Positions 41,496-50,227 of a stretch of DNA of 64,000 bases are shown piece after piece; the first letter of the stretch is position 1, and each line of letters opens with the position of its first letter. Made by a program: the position numbers and the translations under genes. The notes below the pieces were generated by a model. The model made no database searches and was not told the DNA's origin. It saw only the letters and a list, made by a program, of their open reading frames with translations. Source of the DNA: Poriferisodalis sp965221945 (GTDB taxonomy: Bacteria > Actinomycetota > Acidimicrobiia > Acidimicrobiales > Poriferisodalaceae); the NCBI RefSeq assembly GCF_965221945.1, contig NZ_OZ244925.1, forward strand, positions 310,001-374,000, read 5' to 3'.

Positions 41496-43295
41496 ATGCG
41501 CCGCATCTTGGCTCCATTGCTCGTCTTCGCCGTCGTCGCTGCTGCTTGCAGCGACGCCGACTCCGATCCGTCCCCAGAGGCGACAGCTGCTCCGACCACG
41601 TCCGCCGACACCGATGCGGGCGCAGTGGCAACCAGCCAAGCACCGGTCGCCACCGAGGCGCCGGCCGCAACCACTGAAGCGCCGGCCGCCACAACAACCG
41701 AGGCGCCACCGGCTGAGCCAGCGGCCGGTGACCTGGTATCAGCCGAGCCCATTGACGCCGGCGACCTTGACGGCTGGCGCATCACGTACCTGTCGACCGG
41801 TGTGGGCGGCGATCTCGTCGAGGTCAGCGGACTCGTCCTCGCTCCTGCGGGCATTGCAGCCGGCTCGCCGATTGTCACGTGGGCGCACGGCACAACGGGT
41901 GTGGCTGACGTGTGCGCGCCGTCGGCGACGCATCCCGCCGAATCCGGAATCCCGATGGCGATCGCCTCCGCTGGCCACATCGTGGCGGCGACGGACTACG
42001 AGGGCCTTGGCACGCCGGGCACGCATCCCTACCTGGTCGGCGAGAGCGAGGGCCGCGGCACCATCGACATCGTGCGGGCGGTGCGCCAGATGGATCTCGG
42101 CGCCAGCGACCGCTACGTCGTCTGGGGCCTCTCCCAAGGCGGCCACGCCGCGCTGTGGACAGGACAGATAGCGCCCTCCTACGCACCCGAACTGGATCTC
42201 GCCGGAGTGGTGGCTGCGGCCCCGGCAGCCAACATGAGCGGCTTGATGGACACCGTCGGCACCAATGCGCAAGGCTTCGCTGTCATGGCGGCGTTCGCCA
42301 TGGCGGCCGCGTACGACGAACTCCGTCTCGAGGACTACTTCTCTGCGGAGGCCATCGACCAGATGGGAATCGTCGAGGAGGACTGCCTCGGTGCGGTCTT
42401 CGAGGCCTTCTTTGGCGTCGACGGTGATGCGATGCGCAATCCCAGCGGCTGGGACGGCATCAAGCCGGTCGGCCCGCTAGCCGAGGTACTCGCTGCCAAT
42501 GAGGCCGGCGGGGCGCCCATCGTCGATGCGCCGGTGCTGTTCGTGCAGGGCTGGGCCGACGCCGTCGTGGCACCCGAGCTGGTCCGAGCGCTGCACGGCG
42601 CCTACTGCTCGCAAGGCACCCACGCGACCCTCGAGGTGTACCCAAGCGGCGGACACGTCGACACGACGCTGACGTATCTGGGTGAGACCCTCACCTGGGT
42701 CGGCGACCGCTTGGCCGGTGCTGCCGAGCCGGGAGGCTGCGACTATCTCGACCCTGACCTCGCGGAGATCGATGCGGCCTTGGCAACACCCGCTGCCGTG
42801 GAGGGCACATTGCTCGAAGGCTCGACGCCTGAGGGTCTCGACACGCTGCTGAGCGAAACCACCATGCCGGTGGCAGAGACCTGTCCCGGCACTGCGATCT
42901 TCAGCGGCGTGGAGCCGGTGGCGTTCTCCGCCGCGACGTGGGTCCGAGACCCGACGACGGGACCCTTCCTCGACGTCTGGGCTGCCCGCTTCGACTCGGC
43001 CGAGGTGGCCGCACAGGCCATCAAGGATTATGACGCCGAGCTGATCGCGTGCGGGGAGTTCGTCGAGCCGCGCACGACAGCGCTGGGCGCGTTCAGCCCC
43101 GGCGACACTCCGGAACTGGGCGACGAGTCCTACGGCCACGACTACGCCGGCATCGTCGCGGGCTTCCCGGTCAACCGCTACAGCGTCACAGCGCGTGTGG
43201 GCGACACGATCTACCATGCAGGGTTTGCGGTCCTGTTCGTCGATCCAGACGTCGCCGCCGTGCTGGGGGCCATTAACGCCATCCTCGGCCTCTGA
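41496..43295 (+). CDS. lipoprotein alpha/beta-hydrolase (secretory lipase-like) with shared C-terminal domain
   Basis: A 599-residue exported protein. The lipobox VAAAC (C18) is followed by a Thr/Ala/Pro linker to about residue 75. The hydrolase domain resembles secretory lipases: oxyanion-side GSPIVTWAHGTTGVADVCAPS, nucleophile S213 in WGLSQGGHAA, acid D355 in VQGWADAVV, and H387 in SGGHVDTT. After residue ~430 comes a 165-residue domain paralogous to the preceding lipoprotein (both contain PVAETCPG-like and ACGEFVE-like cysteine motifs). It acts outside the membrane; ester substrate unknown. The shared domain suggests a duplicated and fused sensing or binding module. Confidence 0.85.
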   Translation: MRRILAPLLVFAVVAAACSDADSDPSPEATAAPTTSADTDAGAVATSQAPVATEAPAATTEAPAATTTEAPPAEPAAGDLVSAEPIDAGDLDGWRITYLSTGVGGDLVEVSGLVLAPAGIAAGSPIVTWAHGTTGVADVCAPSATHPAESGIPMAIASAGHIVAATDYEGLGTPGTHPYLVGESEGRGTIDIVRAVRQMDLGASDRYVVWGLSQGGHAALWTGQIAPSYAPELDLAGVVAAAPAANMSGLMDTVGTNAQGFAVMAAFAMAAAYDELRLEDYFSAEAIDQMGIVEEDCLGAVFEAFFGVDGDAMRNPSGWDGIKPVGPLAEVLAANEAGGAPIVDAPVLFVQGWADAVVAPELVRALHGAYCSQGTHATLEVYPSGGHVDTTLTYLGETLTWVGDRLAGAAEPGGCDYLDPDLAEIDAALATPAAVEGTLLEGSTPEGLDTLLSETTMPVAETCPGTAIFSGVEPVAFSAATWVRDPTTGPFLDVWAARFDSAEVAAQAIKDYDAELIACGEFVEPRTTALGAFSPGDTPELGDESYGHDYAGIVAGFPVNRYSVTARVGDTIYHAGFAVLFVDPDVAAVLGAINAILGL

Positions 43296-43315
43296 ATGGA
43301 CTATTCGTTGTAGCT

Positions 43316-44965
43316 GTGCCAACGCTGAACTACAACGCAGAACGGCTACGCGGGGACGTCTTCGGCGGTCTCACCGCAGCGGTGGTCATGCTGCCGCTCT
43401 CGCTGGCCTTCGGTGTCGCATCGGGTCTCGGCGCCATCGCAGGCCTCTACGGCGCCATCGCCGTCGGCTTGCTGGCGGCGTTGTTCGGCGGCTCCCGAAC
43501 GCAGATCTCCGGACCCACCGCGCCGCTGTCAGTGGCGATGTCGGTGGTCGTTGTCAACTACGCGGGTGGTGAGATAAGCCGAGCGCTTGCCATCGTGGTG
43601 ATCGCCGGGCTTGTGCAGGTCTTGCTGGGCCTACTGCGCCTTGGCAGCTTCGTGTCGTACACGCCCTATCCGGTTGTGTCGGGCTTTACCTCCGCGGTCG
43701 GGTTGATCATCGTCGTAGTGCAACTGCTGCCGTTGCTGGGTAGCGAGGTCGTGCCCGGCGGAGTGGTGGCCTCCGTCCGCGCTCTGCCAGAGGTCGTGGG
43801 GAACATCGGAGTTGGGGCGGTGACGCTCGGCGCTCTCACCATTGGCGTTTGCGTGTTCTGGCCGCAGCGCCTGCGCCGGTTTCTGCCATCGTCGGTGGCA
43901 GCGCTGCTCGTCGGCACGCTGTTCAGCGTGCTGTGGATCGATGACGTGGCGATCATCGGCTATGTGCCTTCAGGGCTGCCTGACATCGCGCTGCCCGAGT
44001 TCGCCTGGGGTGATCTGGGTGGTGCTGTGGCGCCCGCGGTGACGCTCGCGCTGCTCGGCTCCGTCAACAGCCTGTTGACGGCGATGGTCGCCGACTCGAT
44101 GACACGCGACCAGCATCGTCCGAATCGTGAGTTGATTGGCGTGGGAGCCGCCAATGTCCTGGCGGCGTTCATCGGAGCCGTACCAGGCGCTGGTGCCACC
44201 TCTGGAACGGTTGCGAATGTCAAGGCCGGCGGTCGATCGCGCCTGTCGGGAGCGCTCTGTGCACTGGTGCTGTTGGCTCTGGTGCTGGGCCTGGGACGCT
44301 ACGCGGAGGTCATCCCGCATCCTGTGCTGGCCGGAATCCTCATCAAGATCGGCTTCGACATCATCGATTGGAAGTACCTGACGCAGGTACGACGGGCGCA
44401 GTTGGACCAGTACGGAGTGATGGCGCTGACGTTGGGCCTGTCGGTTGTGGCCGACCTCGTCGTGGCGGTTGGCGCAGGGCTCGTCGCTGCGGCACTGACG
44501 AATTCGCGCCAGCTCGAACGTCTCGAGTTCGACAACGTGGTGTCCACTCCCTTGCTCGACATGACGTTCTTGAGCGCTGGGGACGATAGCGACGCACCCG
44601 GTTTCGACCTCGATGCTGCGGACCCATTTGCAGCACGGACCGGCCTGCTGTCGCTGCGAGGCATCTATACGGCGGCATCGTCCATCAAGCTGTTCAACAC
44701 GATCAACGCCGATGTGGCCGAGCACGAGGTGGTGATCTTCGACTTCACCGACACGCGACACATGGACGACAGCGCGACCTACATGGTCGGTCAGCTCGTC
44801 GACGTTGCATTGGATTCGGGTGCGAAGTGCATCGTGATGGGCCTCGAGGGATCGCAGGCAACGGGCGTCAAGGAATTGGACGTGCTCCGCGGGGTTCCAT
44901 CGGATCACTTCGTCGCCGACCTCGATGAGGCCCGAGTGATCGCCCGTCGACTCCTAGGCGGCTAG
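43316..44965 (+). CDS. SulP-family anion transporter with STAS domain (copy 2)
   Basis: A 549-residue paralogue of the SulP protein at 14235-15866: LTAAVVMLPLSLAFGVASGLGAIAGLYGAIAVG and GGSRTQISGPTAPLSVAMS match the same core segments. Its STAS domain (about 425-545) has EVVIFDFTDTRHMDDSATYMVGQL, in which DD-S aligns with the phosphorylatable-serine region of STAS folds. Start GTG 43316, 20 bp after the lipoprotein stop. Whether it carries sulfate, bicarbonate or another anion is not evident. Confidence 0.92.
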   Translation: MPTLNYNAERLRGDVFGGLTAAVVMLPLSLAFGVASGLGAIAGLYGAIAVGLLAALFGGSRTQISGPTAPLSVAMSVVVVNYAGGEISRALAIVVIAGLVQVLLGLLRLGSFVSYTPYPVVSGFTSAVGLIIVVVQLLPLLGSEVVPGGVVASVRALPEVVGNIGVGAVTLGALTIGVCVFWPQRLRRFLPSSVAALLVGTLFSVLWIDDVAIIGYVPSGLPDIALPEFAWGDLGGAVAPAVTLALLGSVNSLLTAMVADSMTRDQHRPNRELIGVGAANVLAAFIGAVPGAGATSGTVANVKAGGRSRLSGALCALVLLALVLGLGRYAEVIPHPVLAGILIKIGFDIIDWKYLTQVRRAQLDQYGVMALTLGLSVVADLVVAVGAGLVAAALTNSRQLERLEFDNVVSTPLLDMTFLSAGDDSDAPGFDLDAADPFAARTGLLSLRGIYTAASSIKLFNTINADVAEHEVVIFDFTDTRHMDDSATYMVGQLVDVALDSGAKCIVMGLEGSQATGVKELDVLRGVPSDHFVADLDEARVIARRLLGG

Positions 44966-44967
44966 CG

Positions 44968-45687
44968 CTAGGCGCTGGCTTTGGATCTGGCCTTTGCGGC
45001 ACGCCGGGCGGCCACGCTGGCTCGATGTGCAATGGTGCGCTCGATATAGGGCGCGATGTCGGGGGTCTTGCAGCCGGTCTCGCCGTGATCGACGAGCACC
45101 GGACCGATCCGGCCGTCCAGGTCGATGACGTGGCGGCGCAGATTCTCATCGCGCAATCCAATGGCGATGAGAACACCGTTCATCTCATGACGAACCCGGT
45201 TGGGTCGTTTTGAGATCTCGGATTCGATCTGAACCACCAGATCCCGTAACTCGCCGGCTGACCACACGTCGGACTGCTCGGCTGTGCAGGCCACGATGAA
45301 CCAGCCGACCGAGGCAGGCCACTCCCGGGGCGAGTCGCGCCATTCGTTGCTGAGTTCCCGAGCGTGCGGTGATTGTGCAAGCAGCCCACCCAGCGCCTCG
45401 GCCAGGATGTAGTTGCCGACGTCTCGCAGCCAGCGACGCGCCCTCGTCTTGGTCATCTCCGCGGCGTCGGCGATGCGCAGTGCCAGCACGCGGGCGTCGT
45501 GGTTGCCGGTCTCCCACAGCTCGGCTGCCAGCGAGTGGTCCTTCATCAATGGCTTGCCGATGCGGCCCAGTTCGGAGTAGCTGACGCCGAACATGGGCTC
45601 GGCGGCGCCATGGCGCGCATAGACCTTGCGGTTCTGCGCCGTGCCGGCGAGCTGCAACCGGGCCATCACATCTTGCAGCGTTGACAT
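44968..45687 (-). CDS. AlkD-like DNA alkylation repair protein
   Basis: A 239-residue HEAT-like helical protein of the DNA alkylation repair (AlkC/AlkD) family. Family blocks are FGVSYSELGRIGKPLMKDHSLAAELWETGNHDARVLALRIAD, then WLRDVGNYILAEAL and HEMNGVLIAIGLRDENLRR. Such glycosylases remove N3- and N7-alkylated purines without base flipping. The C-terminal KPPDIAPYIERTI-like segment (TPDIAPYIERTIAHRAS) is the usual ending. ATG 45687 has GAGGGG upstream; the longer frame to 45771 overlaps the divergent rhomboid promoter. It is convergent with the SulP gene. Confidence 0.87.
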   Translation of the reverse strand: MSTLQDVMARLQLAGTAQNRKVYARHGAAEPMFGVSYSELGRIGKPLMKDHSLAAELWETGNHDARVLALRIADAAEMTKTRARRWLRDVGNYILAEALGGLLAQSPHARELSNEWRDSPREWPASVGWFIVACTAEQSDVWSAGELRDLVVQIESEISKRPNRVRHEMNGVLIAIGLRDENLRRHVIDLDGRIGPVLVDHGETGCKTPDIAPYIERTIAHRASVAARRAAKARSKASA

Positions 45688-45775
45688 TTTTCCATGCCCC
45701 TCAGCAAACGTCGCTCGACCCCACGGCCGACGGAAAGCTACTGCTGCCTGCATCCGACCGCACCTGTACAACTCC

Positions 45776-45781
45776 TAGGGT
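45776..45781 (+). promoter_or_regulatory. -10-like hexamer for rhomboid gene
   Basis: TAGGGT, 8 nt before the GTG at 45790. This favours that start over the ATG at 45694, which is only 6 nt from the divergent gene's start. Confidence 0.5.
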
Positions 45782-45789
45782 TCAGGATC

Positions 45790-46548
45790 GTGCGAAGGCT
45801 GGGTGTTCGACGAGGCGGGCAGCCGACTGCAACCGTTGTGTTCGCGAGCGCTTCGGTCGTGGTCTTCGCCCTGACTCACAACTTGGCCCGGATCGTGCCG
45901 TTCGCACGAGGCTCTCTGCGATTCTCCGCTCTCGACGGTTACGGCCTTGTGGGGCCGTACGTAGCTGAGTTGGGGGAATGGTGGCGGATCGTCACCGGCA
46001 CGTTCCTGCATGCCGACTTGCGGCACTTGCTGTTCAACATGCTGGTGCTGTACCTGCTGGGCCGGCGGCTCGAACGCTTCACCGGCCCGGCTCTGCTGGC
46101 CGGCACCTACGTCGTGTCGCTCATCGGCGGCTCGGCAGGTGCGCTGTTGCTTCGACCCGACGCGTTCGTGGTCGGGGCATCCGGCGCGGTGTACGGCCTG
46201 ATGGGTGCCGCGTACGTGGTGGAGTACCTGCGCGGCGGCAATCCGTGGAGGGACGGGTTGGGCAGCCTCATCATCGTCAACGTGGTCATCTCGTTACTCA
46301 TTCCCGACATCTCCATCGGCGGTCACCTGGGCGGACTTGTGGCCGGCGTTCTCGCCGGCCTGGCGATCGGCGACACCAGCCGGCGCCGAGGTCCGCCGAC
46401 GCTGGCCGAACGGCTCTCGGGGGAGATCGTCGACATGCCAATGCGGCGTTCGCCCTATGTCGTGTGGGGCTTGCTGACGGCGATCGGGACAGCAGCATTC
46501 ATGGGGGCACTGGTGGCCGCGGGCACTTGGCGCAACCCGCTCTTCTAG
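45790..46548 (+). CDS. rhomboid family intramembrane serine protease
   Basis: A 252-residue membrane protein with six to seven hydrophobic segments. The catalytic dyad is S131 in VVGASGAVYGLMG (GxSG) and H179 in SIGGHLGGLVAG. The loop-1 WR motif is present (GEWWRIVTGTFLHADLRHLLFNM, with the conserved H and N residues). It cleaves transmembrane substrates within the membrane; substrates unknown. A basic N-terminus (RRLGVRRG) fits the positive-inside rule. A convergent DMT transporter follows. Confidence 0.92.
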   Translation: MRRLGVRRGGQPTATVVFASASVVVFALTHNLARIVPFARGSLRFSALDGYGLVGPYVAELGEWWRIVTGTFLHADLRHLLFNMLVLYLLGRRLERFTGPALLAGTYVVSLIGGSAGALLLRPDAFVVGASGAVYGLMGAAYVVEYLRGGNPWRDGLGSLIIVNVVISLLIPDISIGGHLGGLVAGVLAGLAIGDTSRRRGPPTLAERLSGEIVDMPMRRSPYVVWGLLTAIGTAAFMGALVAAGTWRNPLF

Positions 46549-46572
46549 CGACGCCTCAGCGCCTTCGCCCGG

Positions 46573-47451
46573 TCAGGGAACGACGTCACCCGGCATCTGA
46601 TCGGACTCCCGGTTGATAACGATCGCTGCAACCACGGCCACGATGCCTGCCAACTCACGCGCGCTCGGCACCTGCGACAGCCACACCAGCCCGATCAAGG
46701 TTGCAGCGACGGGAAGCAAAGCCTGCAGCAGGGCGAACCGTGCACGCGCCAGTCGTTGCATCACGAGCTGGTCGATGCCGTAGGGGATCACATTCGACAG
46801 CACCCCCGCCGCAACGCCTCCTGCCAGCAGGAGCGGAGCGCCCAATGCCGAGCCGAGGTCGCCGGCACCTGCTGGGCTGATCACCACGGCACCGATCAGC
46901 ATGCCCACGCCGAGGCCGTCGACCGCCATGCCTGAACGCGCAACCCGGTGCCCCAGCACGATGTATCCGGCCCACAGCGCCCCTGCGATCAGTGAGAACA
47001 GCGCCCCCAGCTGCGCCTCTGGCGCCGCGAAACCCGCCAAGGTCACAACGCCAGCAACGGCTACCACCAGCGCCGACGTTGATCGGGCAGTCCGGGTGCC
47101 GATGACCGCGACAGCGATCGGCCCGATGAACTCGATGGCCACCGAGTTCCCCAGGGGGCCGCGGGCGATGGCGAGGTAGAAGAACAGATTCATCGACGCC
47201 AGTACCACTCCGAATGCAGCGGTCCAGGCCAGCTCGATGCGTGACCAGTGCCGTCGCCACGAACGGCGCAACACCACCAGCACGGCGCCCGCGCCCGCAA
47301 CACGCAGCAGCGCAACCGTCATGGGCGACAGCTCGTCGAACAACTCGACGGCCGTTGCCGCGCCGAGGTACTGCGACACCGCGCCGACGGCGAACAGCGC
47401 CTCGGGCGAGACTCTGCGGGCCCATGAGCGGCCGCCCCCAGTGCCAGTCAC
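46573..47451 (-). CDS. EamA/RhtA-like DMT exporter
   Basis: A 292-residue ten-segment DMT transporter. SPEALFAVGAVSQYLGAATAVELFDELSPMTVALLRVAGAG and the AIARGPLGNSVAIEFIGPIAVAVIGTR segment resemble threonine/homoserine exporters of the RhtA group. The second EamA repeat ends QALLPVAATLIGLVWLSQVPSARELAGIVAVVAAIV. Substrate is inferred only from family. Start is GTG 47451. Its 5' side faces the promoter region of the Liv operon. Confidence 0.84.
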   Translation of the reverse strand: MTGTGGGRSWARRVSPEALFAVGAVSQYLGAATAVELFDELSPMTVALLRVAGAGAVLVVLRRSWRRHWSRIELAWTAAFGVVLASMNLFFYLAIARGPLGNSVAIEFIGPIAVAVIGTRTARSTSALVVAVAGVVTLAGFAAPEAQLGALFSLIAGALWAGYIVLGHRVARSGMAVDGLGVGMLIGAVVISPAGAGDLGSALGAPLLLAGGVAAGVLSNVIPYGIDQLVMQRLARARFALLQALLPVAATLIGLVWLSQVPSARELAGIVAVVAAIVINRESDQMPGDVVP

Positions 47452-47598
47452 GCCGTATGGCTAGCAGGCTCATTCGACCGACCGGCGGCTGAAGTGCGCC
47501 CGGCTTGATGTCCCCTCACATATGCGCATTACTTGTGCGGTAGGTCCGGTACATGTTCGTGAATTTGCAGCAATTTCAGATGCAAGTCGGTCCGATTG

Positions 47599-47622
47599 TG
47601 ACCTAGCAGTGATCTAGGGTCA
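47599..47622. promoter_or_regulatory. inverted repeat overlapping the Liv operon -10-like hexamer
   Basis: TGACCTAG, 7-nt spacer, CTAGGGTCA: arms match except for one extra G. The right arm contains TAGGGT (47615-47620), the best -10 candidate. An operator is plausible. This lies in the 304-bp gene-free stretch 47452-47755, which otherwise shows only an AT-richer segment (47515-47600) and a GTG-initiated seven-codon reading frame at 47626-47646. Confidence 0.4.
47615..47620 (+). promoter_or_regulatory. -10-like hexamer for Liv operon
   Basis: TAGGGT; if used, the mRNA has a leader of about 130 nt before ATG 47756, unlike the leaderless pattern elsewhere. Confidence 0.35.
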
Positions 47623-47755
47623 GATGTGACGCATCCAGCTTGGTAAGCCATGTCGGCGCGAGTACACGGTGCCGACGGCTATCCGACTGAGTGCGCCATG
47701 CGTACGAGGCCGCTGGTGCAGGTGCGCCCGGCCAACTCAACGGGGAGGAATGCGC

Positions 47756-49015
47756 ATGCAACGAAAGCTATTGACCCTCTTGGCTTTGCTGTTCTCGATG
47801 GCGCTCATTGCGGCAGCGTGCGGTGAAGACCGACCTGAGGAAGGCGCGCTTGGCGTCGTCGAAGTCGAGGAAGGCGACGCAATCCAGATCCGGTCGCTCG
47901 AGGCCATTACCGGCGATGTCGCGTTCTTCGGCTTGCCGATCGAACGCTCGACGGTCTTGGCCATCGAGGACTACGGCCAGATCCACGGCTTCGACGTGGA
48001 CCTAGGAACGACGCTCGACGACCTATGTTCCAACGACGGCGGCCAGGCGGCGGCGCAGACCATCGTCGCTGACGAAGATGTCCTCGGCGTGATCGGCACC
48101 TCTTGCTCGGGTGCGGCGGTCGCTGCAGCACCGCTCATCACTGAGGCCGGCATGGTCCTGATCTCGGGCGGCAACACCTCGCCTGCCCTGACCTCGGACT
48201 TGGCGGGCACCGCGGGCGCGAACTACAACGTCGGCTACTACCGGACGGCCCACAACGACCTGTTCCAGGGTGCCGCCATGGCGAAGTTCGTCTTCGGCGA
48301 ACTCGGGCTGACCACGGCTGCCGCAATCCATGACGGCGACCCGTACACCCAAGGCCTCGCGCAGGCGTTTGCTGACGCGTTCGAGGCAGAGGGCGGCACG
48401 GTGACTGGGTTCACGGCGGTCAACAAGGACGACACCGACATGGTGCCGGTCTTGACCGAGATTGCCGCCGGGAGTCCCGAGGCGCTGTTCTTCCCGATCT
48501 TCCAGCCGGCCGGTGACTTCATCGCCGACCAGGCGCCGGGAGTCTCGGGTCTCGAGAACACCGTCCTGCTCGCGGCTGACGGCCTGCTGAACACGAACTA
48601 CCTGGCGCTGCCGCAGACCGCGGGAATGTACTTCTCGGGTCCGGACACTCGCTTTGGTGACAACGTGAATCAGAGCACGGACAAGACCGCCAACGACTTC
48701 CTCGCCACGTACGAGGAGCGGTGGGGTGAGAAGCCGGCGGCTCCGTTCTGGGCGCATGGCTACGACGCCACCACGCTGCTGCTGGACGCGATCACGGCGG
48801 CCTCGTTCCTCGACGGCGACACACTGGTCGTCGACCGCCAAGGCATTCGCGACCACCTGAACAGCGTCACGGGTTACAGCGGCCTGATCGGCACGATCAA
48901 CTGCGACGAGTTCGGTGATTGCGGCGCTGCCCGCATCACGGTCGTCCAGAACATCGGCGGCGAGGACAACGTAGAAGCCAGCATGGAGAACGTCATGTTC
49001 TCCTTCGCTCCTTGA
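47756..49015 (+). CDS. branched-chain amino-acid ABC transporter substrate-binding lipoprotein (LivK-like)
   Basis: A 419-residue periplasmic-binding-protein-type lipoprotein; the signal peptide ends ALIAAAC with C22 lipidated. The mature part is a type I bilobed receptor: GDVAFFGLPIERSTVLAIEDYG, CSGAAVAAAPLITEAGMVLISGGNTSPALTS (ligand-side Ser/Thr), and AAIHDGDPYTQGLAQAFADAFEAEGGTV at the hinge. GGGGAGGA 6 nt before the ATG is the strongest Shine-Dalgarno in the region. It is first of a five-gene Liv operon, ending in a hairpin that may keep its mRNA more abundant than the permease part. Confidence 0.93.
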   Translation: MQRKLLTLLALLFSMALIAAACGEDRPEEGALGVVEVEEGDAIQIRSLEAITGDVAFFGLPIERSTVLAIEDYGQIHGFDVDLGTTLDDLCSNDGGQAAAQTIVADEDVLGVIGTSCSGAAVAAAPLITEAGMVLISGGNTSPALTSDLAGTAGANYNVGYYRTAHNDLFQGAAMAKFVFGELGLTTAAAIHDGDPYTQGLAQAFADAFEAEGGTVTGFTAVNKDDTDMVPVLTEIAAGSPEALFFPIFQPAGDFIADQAPGVSGLENTVLLAADGLLNTNYLALPQTAGMYFSGPDTRFGDNVNQSTDKTANDFLATYEERWGEKPAAPFWAHGYDATTLLLDAITAASFLDGDTLVVDRQGIRDHLNSVTGYSGLIGTINCDEFGDCGAARITVVQNIGGEDNVEASMENVMFSFAP

Positions 49016-49056
49016 GCCGGATGGGCGAGGTACTAGCCCAAACACGTCCGGCCCTC

Positions 49057-49062
49057 TAAGGT
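49057..49062 (+). promoter_or_regulatory. -10-like hexamer for livH
   Basis: TAAGGT, 7 nt before the GTG at 49070; it suggests an internal leaderless promoter for the membrane/ATPase part of the operon. Confidence 0.4.
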
Positions 49063-49069
49063 CAATTCG

Positions 49070-50227
49070 GTGTTAGAAGAAGGGGCGCCCCCAAGTGGGG
49101 CGCCCCGTCACCGGACTGTCCGTTTCAGATTCAGAGCGCCGCGTACCAAGGTCGACTGGTTCCTCACCGTCATCCGTGTGGGGGTGCTGGCGGTTCTCCT
49201 CGTCGGCTTCCTGGCGTTCATCGCCCAGGAGATCAACCCTGACAACCCGTTCGCCCGCTGGGCGAACCCCGACGCCACCGGTTTGACCGGGGCGCAATTC
49301 CGGGGGCTGGTGGTATCGGGTGTTGCGCAGGGGTCGATGTACGGCCTGATCGCCCTCGGCTACTCGATGGTCTACGGCGTGCTGGGCTTCATCAACTTCG
49401 CCCACGGCGAGGTGTTCATGGTCGGCGCGATGACCGGCATGATCACCTCGAACAAGCTTGCTGACGCGGGTCTGTGGGAGTCCAACTTCATCGGCTCACT
49501 GGTGTTCATCGTCATCGTGTCGATCATCGTGTCGACGCTCACGGCGGTGGTCATGGAGCGCGTCGCATACCGGCCGCTGCGCGGCTCACCCCGGTTGATC
49601 CCGCTCATCACGTCCATCGGCGTGTCGTTCTTCCTCCAGAACGCCTCGGTGGTCCTGCTGGGCCCCGCCAGCAAGTCCTACCCCGATGTGCCGGCTTGGG
49701 TGAAGGCCAAGCACACCTTCTTGCAGGTCGAGGGCGGCAAGATTCTCGTGGTGGTCGTCGCAGCCCTGTCGATGACGGCCCTGTGGTACTACGTCGACCG
49801 CACCAAGACCGGCAAGGCGATGCGGGCCGTGGCCGAGGACGCCGAGATAGCGGCACTCATGGGCATCAACGTCAACCGCACCATCGTCAAGGTGTTCGCA
49901 GTGGGCGGAGCGATGGCGGGGATGGCCGGGATCCTGTGGGGGATCCTGTTCCGCAGCGTCATTCACACCACCGGCTTCCTGCCCGGCATCAAGGCATTCA
50001 GTGCTGCGGTGGTCGGCGGGATCGGGCATCTGGGCGGCGCGATGGCCGGTGGGCTCTCGATCGGAGTGGCCGAATCTGTAGGGCCGCTGTTGATCCTGGA
50101 GCCGTTGGGCGTGAGCGGCGTCTCCCAGCTGCGTGACGCCGTGGCGTTCTCGATGCTCATCATCGTGCTGCTGGTGCGGCCAGCAGGTTTGTTCGGCGAG
50201 CGTCTGCCAGGGGAGGACCGAACGTGA
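49070..50227 (+). CDS. livH: branched-chain amino-acid ABC transporter permease (LivH-like)
   Basis: A 385-residue permease. After a variable 30-residue N-terminus comes VDWFLTVIRVGVLAVLLVGFLAFIA, then the LivH signature LVVSGVAQGSMYGLIALGYSMVYGVLGFINFAHGEVFMVGA. The EAA-like coupling region DAEIAALMGINVNRTIVKVFAVGGAMAGMAG contacts the ATPases. Start GTG 49070 is supported by the upstream hexamer, yet a strong hairpin lies within its first 13 codons; GTG 49178 inside the first membrane segment is an unlikely alternative. livM overlaps its stop by 4 nt. Confidence 0.92.
   Translation: MLEEGAPPSGAPRHRTVRFRFRAPRTKVDWFLTVIRVGVLAVLLVGFLAFIAQEINPDNPFARWANPDATGLTGAQFRGLVVSGVAQGSMYGLIALGYSMVYGVLGFINFAHGEVFMVGAMTGMITSNKLADAGLWESNFIGSLVFIVIVSIIVSTLTAVVMERVAYRPLRGSPRLIPLITSIGVSFFLQNASVVLLGPASKSYPDVPAWVKAKHTFLQVEGGKILVVVVAALSMTALWYYVDRTKTGKAMRAVAEDAEIAALMGINVNRTIVKVFAVGGAMAGMAGILWGILFRSVIHTTGFLPGIKAFSAAVVGGIGHLGGAMAGGLSIGVAESVGPLLILEPLGVSGVSQLRDAVAFSMLIIVLLVRPAGLFGERLPGEDRT
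49082..49106 (+). terminator. hairpin between livK and livH (attenuator/terminator)
   Basis: GGGGCGCCCC (49082-49091), CAAGT, GGGGCGCCCC (49097-49106): a perfect 10-bp stem, each arm itself palindromic. It lies 66 bp after livK and inside the first codons of livH. Confidence 0.6.
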
